In this document: one piece after another, positions 50,261 to 63,101 of the stretch | Layout: each line of letters opens with the position of its first letter | How positions within the stretch are numbered: position 1 is the first letter of the stretch | Source of the DNA: Lanius collurio | Lineage: Eukaryota; Chordata; Aves; Passeriformes; Laniidae | NCBI GenBank assembly: GCA_020086605.1 | Contig: JACBWW010000016.1 | Coordinates: forward strand, 5,633,682-5,697,681 | Direction: 5' to 3' | DNA: 64,000 bases | Notes under the pieces: generated by a model | The model's database searches: none | What the model saw: only the letters and a program-made list of their open reading frames with translations | What the model was told of the DNA's origin: nothing | Translations under genes and position numbers: made by a program

Positions 50261-53200
50261 GTGAGGTTATTCTACTCTTGACTTGAAATGTGAAAGTCAA
50301 TGCATGTGCAATCACTTCTCACTGTTAAACCTCTTCCTTGTCAAATCACATATCACTAATGAGTTTTTAACTGCAAGTTCGGCCATGTAAATTGTCAGAT
50401 TTCTTCTGCATTCATATGTTATGAATAGACAGGTAAAAATGCCAATTTTATGGTAACTTCTGCATTTTAGGTTAAAAAAATGCATATAATTTTCTTTTTT
50501 ACTCAAAAAGTTTGCTAGCAAATCCAAATAGGAAACACAAGCAAACAGAAGAGGGAATATTTGAACTAGTACATGCAAAATAATTATTCAGCACTGCAGA
50601 CTAGCCTTTTGCAAAGCTTTAAATAATATATGTAGAGAGATTAGAAATCCCCGCAAGGAAGTTTTTCATTTTTTCCTGTATGCCTCTCCCCAATATTTTC
50701 TTTGAAGCTTGCGTGCCATATCTTTTAGCCTAATTCAGAATGGTGTTTTTACATCAAAAACTGCAGCCAAGCCCATACTTTGCCTTAAACTGGTTCTTCA
50801 AAGGGGAAAAAAATTGTTAAAATTTGTTGTTTAAAAATATTCTGCTTCATGTTAGTCAACATGTGATACTACTTTTTTCTTTCTTTTATTTTTTTTTCCT
50901 TAAATAAAAGAAATTCTGAATGTGTACATTGAGAAGTGTAGTAGTTTTGGAAATAAACACCTGTCCTTACAATAGATTATTTTTAAAGGATTTCTCGGTA
51001 TTTCTTCAAATGTTAAATTTATTAAAATTATTTCTGCTTTAGAACATAATAAAGAAACATACCTTTTTCTTTAGGTAATGGATGGCCATCCACTAGTTAA
51101 AAACCCAACAATTCTTAGTTGAAAAGTCCTAGTGCATTGCACAAACTTTTTTTGGTACAAAATTCTTTAGCTGAATTACAAAGCGTGTGAAGGAAAGTGC
51201 GGAATGATCAGGGGTTAGCAACAAAACTAGAAAAACAAAGGTATAAAGACATACTATATTAAGCCCTGAGGCAGTGCACCTTATTTATACAACAGAGAAT
51301 GTCTACAGAATAAGCAACCAGCACAACAGAGGTATGACTAATAGATAGGTATGAATCAGTGGATTTGTATTCTCCTCACACATCCCTCTTCCCAAAAGCA
51401 GAGAAAATGAAAGAAACCCCCTCCTGCGCTATCTCACACATTCATCCTTTTCAAACCTGATGCTCACAGTTATGATAGTTAAATTTTAGCTTTGGGCAAC
51501 CCAGGGTACTAATTTTGCATGACCTGTTCCAAATGAAATCATGCCCTTATGACTCATTTGCTTTCCCCGTCTAATTTTTTTTTTTCTCTTTGAGGTTCCT
51601 GTAACCAAGGACTCTCTCTTTCCAAATAATAATAATAATAATAAAACCTCTAGAATCTCTATCTTGTTGGTATAGATCTAAACATGAAGGGGTAGAGCTT
51701 AGGTTTTGATATCATGGAATCTCAATTACTTGTAAATCACAGTTTTCCTGCTTCAATTTAGTTGCATGGAAGGACATTTTCTTAATATCAGGTTTATAAC
51801 TATCCCTGAGTAGTTATAAGTAAATCAATATCTGATTGCAATGCATTTAAAATCAATCGATAAATTTGTTTTGATGGTTCTAATGGGGAGGCAACTACTA
51901 AGAATAAAAAATACCATCTCTGCCTTGAAAAAACACCCCCAGCAAAACAAGCTTATCCCAGTTCAACGTGGCCACGAAATCAACATTCTAGCAAGTGGTT
52001 TCTCTCTAAAAATATCCCAGATATTTTATCACTAATTATCTATGTAAATTCAGATCTTCTGTGGGTTTTTTGCAAATGTAGTACTTATGGGTTACTTGGA
52101 GGTACGTGCATGGGTTTCAGCCTTTCACAGTACTTTAACTCGCCCCCTGCTCCCCCTCACCAAAAGAAAAGAGCACTTACATTTTTTTGTTCTAAAAGAT
52201 ATACATCACTATAACCAGTTTGTGCCTTAAATGTGCTTTTCTGTGCAGCTGGGGTTTGAGAAGGACTCCAGTGATTCATAGGCCTTGTCCTGGATCTTGT
52301 ACACACTAGCACATTAACCTTGGTGGAATATGTTAAAGGAACAGGGTCCTGACCCTGCAAACGTTACTGCGTGTGCGAAGCTTTCCCTGCGGGACTCCCT
52401 GCATCTCCCCTGGATAATACCTAAAACCATATATGGGACTATTGATTTTGCAAGGGGAATAATGTTAGGATACAAACCATGCTCTGCTACTTCTCTTGCC
52501 TTTCCAGTGAAATACAAAACCACTGCAATCTGCTTTCAGCTGTGATTGGAATTAGATGATGAATACAGTGGGCTTGTATAAAAGATTGTTGGTTTTACCC
52601 AGCCTCCTTGTACTTAATTGCCTCTGCAATTAATGACAATGTGTTTTTCTCGTGTTTCTTATCTATGGCTAGGTAATGCCAGACACAAATGCCAGACCTG
52701 ATGAACCTGAAAGGGAAAGTAGGTGGGAGCAAATTTTCCAGGAGTGTTATTCTAGTTGACAGGTCTGCCTCTTGTGACATTAATAATGCTTCACAAATGT
52801 TGATATAAATCAAGATAAAAGCCAGAAGCAAACCATAGGCAGGATGGGGAGCCATTGGCTCTGCAGTTTTAGCATCCCCAGAACTGATAGTAAGACTGCA
52901 GCTTTCAGCTGTGAATACCTTCCTCCTTATCCCAGAAACTTATAAAAGAGGTTCCACAGCTGCTTGTATATAATGAATCACATCAGGCATCCTCAGGGCC
53001 AAATCAGCAAACTTGATTGCAAATTTAATCCAAAATACAGTAGTTAAAAAAAAAAAAAGTATTTTCTTGGATTTTGGTGGGCTCAATCTTGGTCTGTCCC
53101 TGAAATCCATTTCTCTGGCTACTTCTGTGACCTTGGAGGTCTAAATTTCTGAAGCACATTTGTGTCAAAATACCAGCTTGGTCCTCCAGTCCTTATGTAA

Positions 53201-56179
53201 GAAAGCACATCTTAAATTTCCAGAAATAGGAATATAGCTGGGAATCTTGCCGAGTTTTTGTGCAAAATAAGTTGGGTTTAGGCCTTATTCTGCTTCTGCA
53301 AGGAAGGACAAATATTAGTTCCTCTTGGTGCTGCAGAGCCCTCTCTAGCTTTTGCTGGTGTTGAAGTGCTCAGCCTGAGATTAGTAAAGAGCAGGGCAAT
53401 CTACAAAGTACACAGTGGAGAGGAATGAGGCTGGAGCCAAAGCAAGTGTTTGCAGTGCTGTGTGAGAGTCCCTGCCTGATAATGAGGTGCCTTTTGGAAG
53501 TGAAGGGCGTTACCTCTCCTGAATGTAGCATTCTGTTCCTAAAATATGTCTTTTAACACCTGCAGCTGCTGATTTTGCTTTTCTGATGCTGTATGGTTAA
53601 GACAGCAAACACCAGAGGATAATATTTTGGCAGGAACTACTCTGTCTGCACTTTTTCTTCCATGGAAGATGCACGAAGGTCAAAAGATTTCAAGGGAGGT
53701 TTTGTGGACAAGAGAGCTGCATGTTCCATAGTGGAAGGTGGATGCTCCAGTAGCATATAAGAAATTGGCATTGGTTGTTGTTTTGTTTTTGGGTTTTTTT
53801 TGTGGATGTTCTTGCAAAGCCCTTGTCCTCCACTAGTGTGTGGAGTTCTCTCCTGACAGAGAAAATTTTTTAACTTTAAAGACATTTGTCCCCCTGGACC
53901 AAACTGCTCACTTAACCTCCTGCTCAGCTTCTCTCTCTCTCCACTCTTTCTCTTTCTGGCTGGTCTCAGGCTCTTTTCTCACTTAAGCTCCCTTGTAAAT
54001 GGCTCTTCCTTGCTTTTTTACCATTCCTGACAGCTTTTACACCTGGAATCTGTGTATAAAATCTTTCCTGACAAACGCCTCAATCCCTTCTTTTCCTTGT
54101 TAAATGTACAGCCTCCATTAAAGCAGTATGTATCTCTAAGCAAAGGTATAATCTTTTCAATTAACAGTGAAATTTGATGTAAATTCTAGAGCAGTAATTC
54201 CCTCGTTGTTGTACTTGTTGTCTGCATCCTTTAGAGCTGTGTACCAAGGAGGGATGTTGCTCCAAATCTGAACACTAAGGTTGTTTAATGTAAGGAAAAA
54301 ATGCCCCCTAGACCTTGAACTTCCCAGGAAACCCTCCTTTACTTCCATCAAGGTATAGGCAAAAGGAAATTAAATGCCTTAATATCTGCCCTCTACTGAA
54401 CTCAGTTGCTGAGTTAATGCAGCATTTGCACCTAGCAGAGGAAATCAGCTGTGCACCAGGTTGAGCTTCTGATTATAATAAGATAAGACAATACCCTACC
54501 TGTAAGACATGAAGTCACATCTCCAACAATGTGATAAGACTGAGACAGAGAAAAAGGAAAAAAAAATTAAAAATCCCTCTATCCTTGAGGTAAATGGACC
54601 TTGTGCAGACCTTGAAAATCTATTTGGCTTTTCTGCAGTAAAGCTAGAGAACAACCCTTACTGATCCTTTCTGGGCAAGGTTTCTGATCACAACTATTAT
54701 AGAATGCTGAAACTCCATGGCAGGGAAACATCTCTCCATGGCCATGTCTGCCTTGATGGCAAACATTTGAAATATTGCCCTCAAAACACTTCCTTGGGTT
54801 GTACACTTTATTACATTTTTCTGACATTAGTAGAGCTAAAATTTGTGTTTTTCAGATGTGGGCAAGGTTCTCCTACATTCTTGGATTCCAACCAAGCTCC
54901 CTGCAATTTTGGTTTACCTTCAGCAGATCCTTTTGTTTCCAGGGACAGACTGTGAAAATCTGAAAAGGGTTTAGCCTCGTTTGGAGTTGTCTACCAAACT
55001 ATGACTTTGTTCCCCTAACAATTGCTTTAGTCCTCACTTGAAAGAAGAATTTGTGATTTATTATTGCACATATTGCACCATTAAATTGTCTTTTTCATAC
55101 AATCTTTGAAAATTTCACTATTTTGTTTTATTAATTGCCTTTCCTTTTGTTTAAATGTAAATAACTCCCCAACAACATCAGATGATGGATTCTCTTCATT
55201 TATATAACCTTGACTTTACCAGGTGCATTTATCCCAGAAGGGCCTGGCAAGCCCCAGGGTTCTCATTTTTCTTGTAATCTCCTTTCATTGGCATCTAAAG
55301 TGGCATTAAGTATACAGACATTTTGACCTTGAAGTCTTCTCGATAGAACAGAAAAGCAAGACCCCTTAAATAATAAAAGAGTCAGTTCATAGTTTTATGG
55401 TTATAAAATAAGATCCCATTTCTTTTCAAATGCTGTGGTGATTTTTCAGTGTCTACATTTTTCCATCTCTTTGGAGACTTACAAGTTTTTTTTTCATTCA
55501 TCTCATGAAAATACGACTAAAGTCTAGAAGACATCTTCTTTTTTAAAATAATGCACCCCATTTTCATTTTTGGAAGTGCTAGTTTTTGTCTACCATCTAT
55601 ACCCTTTCATTCTTCCTGTAATAACCACTCCTCTTTTTGCTATTGCATTCTTTTACTTGACAAAATGCTCTGTGTTTCATATTGTCATGCTCCATTTTGA
55701 TTAAAGATCCTGTAGCATTTTGGATATTCAGTATTAGTCCTTAACTGCTCACTGCACAGACTTCATAAATACTATATTAGCTTTCTCTTTAACAAAAAGA
55801 GCCAAAATGTCCTATTTTTATTAAAAGTACAGTGATGAAAACTCATGTAATTTGCTTTTGGTACAGCCTCTTATTAAGAGAAATGGAAAGCTGGTTTTAT
55901 AGTCAGAATTGGTACCTTGATAATATAATAGCATATGTCTCATTGACAGAACACAATAAAATACATTTCATTGATACAACACCCCGGTTTCATTTTAATA
56001 AGTAAAGAGTTCACAGTATTCCAGACAATTCATTCTGTGATCAAAGTGTTGGCAGATACTTAAAAACGTTGCCTGCTGGACATAGTCTCCTACATTTCTC
56101 TATGGCACATAAAGCATTTAGGACTAATTACCATTGTCACCTTTAGAAACCACGGCCTGAAAAACTGCAAAGAGAAAAA
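50261..56179. other. Noncoding AT-rich DNA
   Basis: No gene recognised. T-rich run at 50873-50903, (AAT)n at 51624-51643, poly-A near 53048 and a T/G-rich run near 53775-53805. 53880-54080 is strongly pyrimidine-rich but unclassified. Confidence 0.5.
51624..51643. repeat. (AAT)n microsatellite
   Basis: About six AAT units. Confidence 0.9.
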
Positions 56180-56340
56180 TTGCGACCCCCAATTGCGGCT
56201 CCGTGGCCACGACGTCTCCAGGGCCAGGGCGGGGCAGCACGTCCGTGTCCCCTCAGGATGGCTCCATGTCTGCCAGCAGAATGGCAGGATGGCTCCATGT
56301 CTGCCCGGAGAATGGCTCTAGCACAGCGGGGCACAAACCA
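56180..56340. other. Small CpG cluster containing a 31-bp tandem duplication
   Basis: Ten CpG fall within about 150 bases, against almost none in the surrounding kilobases. Two adjacent 31-bp units (56254-56284, 56285-56315), each beginning 'caggatggctccatgtctgc', differ at only two positions. Both strands are open in several frames for 60-100 codons, which GC-rich sequence gives by chance. It could be a small CpG-island promoter, part of a GC-rich repeat insertion or a methylation-free regulatory patch. No TATA or known repeat was recognised. Confidence 0.45.
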
Positions 56341-58214
56341 CCCTGGGAGTTCATGGCCTCACCAGCAGCAAGCTCAGCATCTCAGGTGCCTCTTCTGGGG
56401 AGGGCTGCAGCTTAGAAAGAACTCATTGCTTTTAAAAGGGACTGAAATTTCTGGGGTTTTGGGCAGTTTGGGTGCACTGACATGAGGATACCCGAGGGTG
56501 GGGTGGGGGGTTTGCAGAGCCTGCAGAATTTTATTCTAGATATTAGTTGCAGTTTGGAAGCCATTACTTTGATGTAATAAACTTTCCTTGAGTGAAGCTT
56601 CTGCTGAATCAAGCTCTGTGCTAGGTTACCACTGAGTGAGTTTACTAACCCTTGAAAAGTGAGGATGGCACAGCTCAGTGGCCTGTGTAAGTTTCTTGTC
56701 CCTTAAATGCCAGTGTATGAGAATTTATATTCTCCTCTGTGCTTCTGTTTTTCACACTCAGTTGTTCATTTTTCACATCCTCAACTTTGTTTTCATCCTA
56801 TTTCTCATTGGATTTTTTCCCTGCTCCCTCACTGATCCTTCATTTGTAGTCTCTCCTAAGCAGAATAACAATCAAGTGACATTCAATTTTGTACCAGCCT
56901 TTTCAAAGCAGTGTGATTTGAAATTAAAGAGCTTAAATATACCATTTACAAATCTGTACACAGATGTGTTGTGGATAAATATTAAAATATTTGGGGAATT
57001 GTTTTGAAAATTGCAGCTTACATATGAACTTCTTACAAGGATAGTCTTTAGCCTTGAAAAAACCTTCACTAGAATTAAAATTGTGCAGTGGACTAATCCC
57101 ACTAGAAGACATCCTGGAGATACTAGATAATTTTTAATGTAGGATAAAACTGCAGAGATTGAAGTTTTACTCTGTGTTGTAAAATTATATGTAATTATAT
57201 TGTTTGTCCATGTCTTTGTATGTCTGTTAATTATATATAAATGTGAAGATTAAACATATAAGATTTGAATAGGAATTTGTGTGCATGTAGAATTCAATTC
57301 CACAAAAACAACATAGACAAAATCACTATCTCCAAACCATCCACCCATTCTTCTTCAACAAATAACTTGACACGTGGTTAAGTCCTTCAGCTTCTTTGAA
57401 AAGCAGACTTCTAAGCACATGCTTATGTACTCTGATATAGATAAAAGTGGTTTATAGTCTGAATTAAGATGTCTGGGCATAATCCCTTACCACTGAATTA
57501 AATGAAAAATTAATTGTTGAATTTAGTAGTCACGTGAGTGTTAATGTCTGAAAGCTGGGACCTCATTTACACCTGCAAATTCATTTAGCATTCCCCAGTA
57601 AAAAGGTTTAGGTGTATAAAACTTTATCTGCTGTGCTAAAAGGTATTCTTACAACATGCCCATGGCAAAATCACCTGCAAAAGTTTTATACTAAGTCAGA
57701 TACCTCATCTAGTGTGTCTAATAGTTCTGAATGTGTGCATGTATTATGAGTTATAGGCATAATAATTCTGGCTTATTTCACTTGTATAATGCTACGTTTG
57801 TGAGCTAAAGGCCTGGGTTCTGTGGTGCATGTAGCCAAACCAGGGTAAATCCTGAGAAATGCTTTATCCAGAGTCATCCTCTCTAGATTATTCTTTTGCA
57901 TTAAACCTACTTTCAGAGTAATGTCCTCAGAAAAAGTTTTGAAACAGCTATTCAGATTATCATGTGAAACACCTCATGCAATTTTATCTTCGCACACAAG
58001 ACTTAAATCTCTCTTGAAAGACATAGTTAATTTTGAATGGTTTTTCTCCAGAACCAGCCAAATTTTTTAAACTAAAGGTGATATTAGCCCCATGAACGAA
58101 TGACATCAATTGAAATGTACTTTTTTTTTTCAAAGTGATTGATGTAATTTTGTATTAAAGTGACCTTTGTTAGAAATGTTTTGACAATAATGATTTCCTG
58201 TCCTTTTTGCTCAG
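56341..58214. other. Noncoding DNA
   Basis: No gene recognised. The last bases form the polypyrimidine tract of the next entry. Confidence 0.45.
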
Positions 58215-58323
58215 CAATCAGAACAGGAGAACTAGCATAAGCCTGTTTCAGCTGCTTGCTGTTAATGCTTGAAGGAAGCAAGATGCACTGAGTGCCGGCC
58301 TGAAGGATGGGCAGTGGCTACAG
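58215..58323 (+). other. Candidate 109-bp leader exon with a start codon, plus strand
   Basis: This is the best splice-bounded segment on the plus strand. A branch-point-like TTGAC (about 58180) and a strong pyrimidine tract (gatttcctgtcc, then tttttgctcag, ending 58214) precede it. It ends GGCTACAG|GTAAGT, a full-consensus donor at 58324-58329. The body has stops in all frames, so most of it would be 5' UTR. An ATG at 58307-58309 sits in a strong initiation context (A at -3, G at +4) and reads MGSGY plus two bases into the donor. If used, it would give an N-terminal Met-Gly as in myristoylated proteins; that is speculation. A noncoding-RNA exon is equally possible. No gene recognised. Confidence 0.42.
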
Positions 58324-60524
58324 GTAAGTGTCAGCACCAATAAGCAATGGAAATGTGAAATCCCAACCTGAGAGGTTATTAAGGAAGGGAACCTGGGCCT
58401 CACACCACTAAAAATACAGTCAAATTGCTATCTTGAATTTAATTATGTTACCTTAAATTTCTTAGCAAGAAGTTTTGTTCTCAAGTGAATTGCATTTCTG
58501 ACGTGTATGGGCTGATTCATGTTTTTATAGACTGATCCTCTTTGTGTTAGAAGTCTGGAACCTAGAAAACCTGTGATTTATGCTTGCAAATGATACTTAT
58601 GTATCATTTGTAGTTGTAGAAACATACCTGCATCTGTAAAACTGATTGATAGCTCCTTGTATGAAACCGTCTCATTACGAGTGACTAGAAGTACGAAGGA
58701 TGGCAGTGATCTTTTTTAGATTCTCTGGATGAATGTTGTTTTAAAGATGTTTTCATTAACAGGGAGAAGTACAGTTAATTTTTTCTGCATGAAATGAATT
58801 CTAAAAAAACATGAATCAAAACTTTATACCATTCAGGAAAACACAGTTACAAAAAAAAAAAAAACCAAAACAAAAACAAAAAAACCCAAACCAAAACAAA
58901 GTCCATTCCCACTTCAAAAGAAAAATTAAGAATAGTCCAAAAACTTAGGTGAGATAGGTGCTTGGATTAGATGCCCCGTGTGCCCCCTCTGGTTTTAAAA
59001 GGCATAGGCAGTACTGCAGGCTTATTTTCCTTTGAACACTATTAAATATCATGTCCATACAGGCAGAATACTGAGCAAGACAAACTCACTATGGCAGATG
59101 TTATTTTTTCCTTCTTTACTTTCTTACTTTTCACTCCAGAGAAGAAAATCATCTTTAACACGTAGACCCCTCTATCACCTCCAGTTTGTAGGAAGAGATG
59201 TAGCAACATTATTGCCATGCTATTCTTTCAACTGAAAACTGCACTTTTTCATAACTCTGTGATCTGAATATTTTAGTAAATAAATCAGAAATACAGAATA
59301 TAATAGATTTAAGAGTGTCTGTTTAAAAATAAGGTTGTAATTACAAACTACCAGGATTTATTTCATAGAGCATATGGCTTCTCTAATTAGGAGGAATGCT
59401 GTTATTTTTTTATCTTTTAAGCTGCATATAATACTCTAAGTTCTATTCATGTGCTGCCAAACTTGTCAAATGTGTCTGCTTTTGCAGCTAAATTTTTGCT
59501 CTTGTTCAACCCCCTCTTATCAAAGGCTGAAGTTAAAAAAAGCATAAAACATAGAACAATACTTTGAAGCTAATGCTGGACTTACTTTTAAAATTCTTCC
59601 CCTATTCTAACTCTTTTAAGTTTACTGTCCTGAAGTTCAGTGCTCCCATCATATTTGAAAGTGTTCACCTGATGTTCATCCTTTATTTATGGCTTCTGTC
59701 TCTTAGTTTTTAGGTCTATAGGATCATGCATTTATTATGTGATTATTGCCATGTCAGGTAGTCTGAACATAATTTGAATGATAACATTGAGGATATTCTT
59801 GGCTGTTGCAATTAAGTATAGGACATAGTTTGCATAGCTTAGAAAACAACATTTTGTCTTCTCTGTTGTCTACTTAGTAAGAAAAATCCCAAGAGTTTAA
59901 GCAGACTAACAATCTAGGAACAACATTTTAGGAGAAAACCAGGCTACAGTTTATTTCAGAATTTTTCCTTGCTTTGCTAAGTGTACCTACCAGAAGCCCC
60001 CAGCTTGCCAGCTGTTAATCGTTGTGAATACTTTGTGGCCACATTGTGTTTTATTTTCTTTGCAGAATGGAAGAATATTAAAGGACCATTTTTGTCACAT
60101 ACATCTGACTTTGAAGATAGTAAGATTTTAGTGCTGGACATTGTCTTGCTGGGTCATAGGGCACAAAGGGCATTCCAAATTACACTAAACTAGGAAAAAT
60201 AATTGGCATAGCCTTGTGCACAAGGTTTTAGGAAAAATGTCTCTCCTCGGTGCACCCCTCTGAGTTACTACTGTTCAGCACAGTGTGTCAGTGGGTTGCA
60301 CACTGAGCAGCAGCCCAGCTCCAGGACAAATCCCAGGGTGGCACAGCTACAGGCCTGGCCCTGAAAGAAAAGGGCCTCAAAATGCTTCAGTTTGGAGAGC
60401 TGCAGAATAAGATACGACACGTGTTTCCTTAAGCTGATTCTGTGACATCTTGAGCAGCTGCTGCTGATCCTGTGAGGTGATTTACCAAAAAATGGGCATT
60501 GATCTAATATTGACACCCAACTAA
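58324..60524. other. Noncoding DNA with an enhancer-like patch
   Basis: No gene seen. 58851-58900 is A-rich low complexity. 59340-59510 is repeat-free and holds TAATTA at 59384-59389 and POU-like words, the style of a conserved noncoding element. Confidence 0.4.
58851..58900. repeat. A-rich low-complexity tract
   Basis: Fourteen A followed by CAAAA/CCAAA runs, a common bird low-complexity type. It may be the tail of a retroposed sequence whose body was not recognised. Confidence 0.85.
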
Positions 60525-61200
60525 GATGGACAAAGACTCTAACAGTTTAAAGTTAGAAAGTGTATGTTTATTCCAGTGCTGGGCACTGCGCAGGATATCC
60601 CCCTAACAGGCAGTGCAAAGTTACAGGCTAACACAAAGCCTATTTGTCTGCAAAAGTCAGAATATTCAAAGTACAAACGCCTATTTATAACATCGACACC
60701 TCCCATTCTCCACTTCATATGGTAATTAGCTTAAAAGTCATTAAGCATGCGTGGTTCATTCTTTGAATTGGGTCGGTGGTCTCTTTATTTGGGGAGTGGT
60801 CCTAAAAGATGAAGTAAAACGAGTCTCCCTTGCTCTGAACTTTCTACCTTTCTGGTTTTTGACAATACAGATTGCTCTTGGGGAACTTCCAGTTCCTCTC
60901 TTTGTGACTTCTGAATAGGTTCTCAGATGGAGGAAATTAGTAATTGTCTACATTTCTTTAGATCTATTTATCAGTGTTTCTGTTTCTCATTATAAGCACA
61001 GCTAAACAAATATAAAAGTGGCAAGCAATCAGTTACTTACATCTTAAAAGCTTATTTCAGGTCCAGCTCTTCCTAACTAATTATTAACTTTTAATTGATT
61101 CTAGCCGGGCTTACTTATCTATCTATTCTAACTAATTTTAACAAAGCCATCTTTTAGCAAAAATCTTAATGTTTCTTTTAAAATCTGTGTTTCAGAGGCT
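60525..61200 (-). mobile_element. Solo-LTR-like endogenous retrovirus remnant (minus strand)
   Basis: Read on the minus strand, a TATA box TATAAATA lies at 60689-60682. A polyadenylation signal AATAAA follows at 60572-60567, about 110 bases downstream, with some 40 bases to the left edge. This is the promoter-to-poly(A) order of an LTR with U3 to the right. The plus-strand wording (for example 'gcacctcccattct'-like text near 60698 and 'cattaagcatgcgtgg' near 60739) resembles LTRs common in songbirds that I recall. No internal retroviral genes adjoin it. The ends and target-site duplication could not be fixed, so both coordinates are approximate. Confidence 0.6.
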
Positions 61201-63039
61201 TTTGACTGTTCATATAACTTCTGGCGAATTTATATTTTTACAGTAGGAGAGTGTTGGTACCTCTGGGAATTGAGGTTAGATGCTATCCAGAAGTTGCCCT
61301 TGCCCTTCCCCAGGAAGCAATGAGTTTATCACCTAATAAGTCTTGCTTCATCTGCCTCCAGCCTGCTACCCTTCCATTAAATAGCACTTAGTGCACAAGT
61401 CATCCTTCTGTTTTCAATGAAGTTACTCATGTGAGTATGGTTTTGCACAGGAAGAGTGATGGGATTGGCATCTAAATTGCCCACAACCTGGTTGTTATGA
61501 CATTAGTGCTTATTGGCTTGGATTTACCCACAACTTCCACTTATAAAAAAATCCTAAACCAAACCAAAACCCCAAGCAAATAAAAATCCCCCCCTCAAAA
61601 AGGTAGAAAAGTAATAGGAATTGCAGATTATTGATGTCTTTCTCTTATTAAGTGTGACTTTTTGTAATGCAAACCTACTCACGCTACTCTTATATTTATG
61701 AATTCACATGCTAGGCAGTCATGTAATGATTTTTTTGGTAACAACAAGTCCAGCCCGTTCTCTTTGAATTTATTTTGTACACTGGCTTATCAATAAATCA
61801 TTCAAATGATCTTAGTCATCTACTGCAATATGAAGAAGCTATTCTTTGTTTCTGTCAAATCTGCTTCTGAAGTTATCTGTTCACAGGTAAATGAATATTT
61901 ATACAGATGACATTTTCAAGGCATTTTTGGCCCTAAATTCCTAATGGAGAATAATATTCCAGTTTAGATGAGTTTAAATATTTTTCTTTTAATTTCTCTG
62001 TGAAACATTATCACTGCACATAAACTAATGCTTTGTTCACTTGTTTTGATCCCTAATAATGTAATCATGTGCAAAAACTATAAGCAAGCTATAAACATTG
62101 GTGAATTATAATTAAAAGCAGATTTAATAAGGTGCTCTTAGCTGCTAATTGCCTTCTTAAATTGAAATCTGAAGATTCATGCAAGATGTCTTTAAGGAAA
62201 GTAATGTAAGGTATAAATTTTGTGAATATATTCTTTAATGATGTCAGTAAAGAGGAAGGAGGCATTGAGCTGTATTCTTGACTCTGGTGCTGCTGATGTC
62301 TACAGTTAAACATCTACCCAATTATTGCATTACATGTGGGGGAAAATATCATGGATTTGGCATTCAAGTCCTGGATCTGACCACGTTCCTTTTTTTATCA
62401 CCTCAGGCTCTCACTGGGAAAGGGCTGTAACAAACATTGCACTGGGATCTGTTGAAATGTGTCATACTTGATCAGTTTTCTGTTAAATGTGCAGAGGGCT
62501 TTGTACAGGAATGGCACTCAGGAAGCTATAACATATTCACAAATAGGTGTTTTTTCTAAGGAGACCTTTAACAAGGTGCTTCTGGGATGTTATCCATTCT
62601 CTGCAACATCTTTAAACTCCATGCTCAGAGTCATCTTCAAAAACTGAATTTGTGAGTAAGCATGAATCAGATTTGTCAAGCTGCTGTCCACAAAGTACAC
62701 AACAACCTGCATGGTGAAAGGTGGAGGAAAGAACCAGATGCTTATAGCTTGAACACTTATTACATTTCAACTATCAATTTGTTTAAAAGGGGATTATGTT
62801 GTTTAAGTAAAATAATGTAAAATTAATTAATATTAAAATTAATAAACTGTCCTGTTTGATCATAATGGACTATTACAGAGACAATATTTTGCAGTAGAGA
62901 TACATATATCTAACTGCATCTAACTACATATGTACCTTAGAAAAATAGCTACAAACAATCCACTGGCTGAAATTGATGGGTCCCTTGCATCGCTGGGCCT
63001 GTTGTGTGAACTCCCTGAAAGGAGCCTTTGTTTCCATAG
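61201..63039. other. Noncoding AT-rich DNA
   Basis: No gene recognised. A/C-rich low-complexity run at 61551-61600. 62060-62200 is repeat-free with homeodomain-type words such as CTAATTG. Confidence 0.45.
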
Positions 63040-63101
63040 GCAACAGAGCTGCTGTGGCACCATGGATCAAACACATCCGGATTTACTTTTATGCCTCTGA
63101 G
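63040..63101 (+). other. Candidate 62-bp exon, plus strand
   Basis: An acceptor (gcctttgtttccatag, ending 63039) and a donor TGAG|GTAAAC (from 63102) enclose 62 bases. Two frames are open. The third holds an ATG (63062-63064) in near-ideal context (CACCATGG) but stops after 12 codons at 63098-63100. Joining to the leader-type exon at 58215-58323 in its ATG frame leads into that same stop. So either the two are not consecutive, or the transcript is noncoding or has a short upstream frame. Confidence 0.25.

Noticed and set aside
56180..56485. 101-codon plus-strand frame across the CpG cluster
   Set aside because: Includes the 31-bp tandem duplication and is open in several frames at once; composition explains it.
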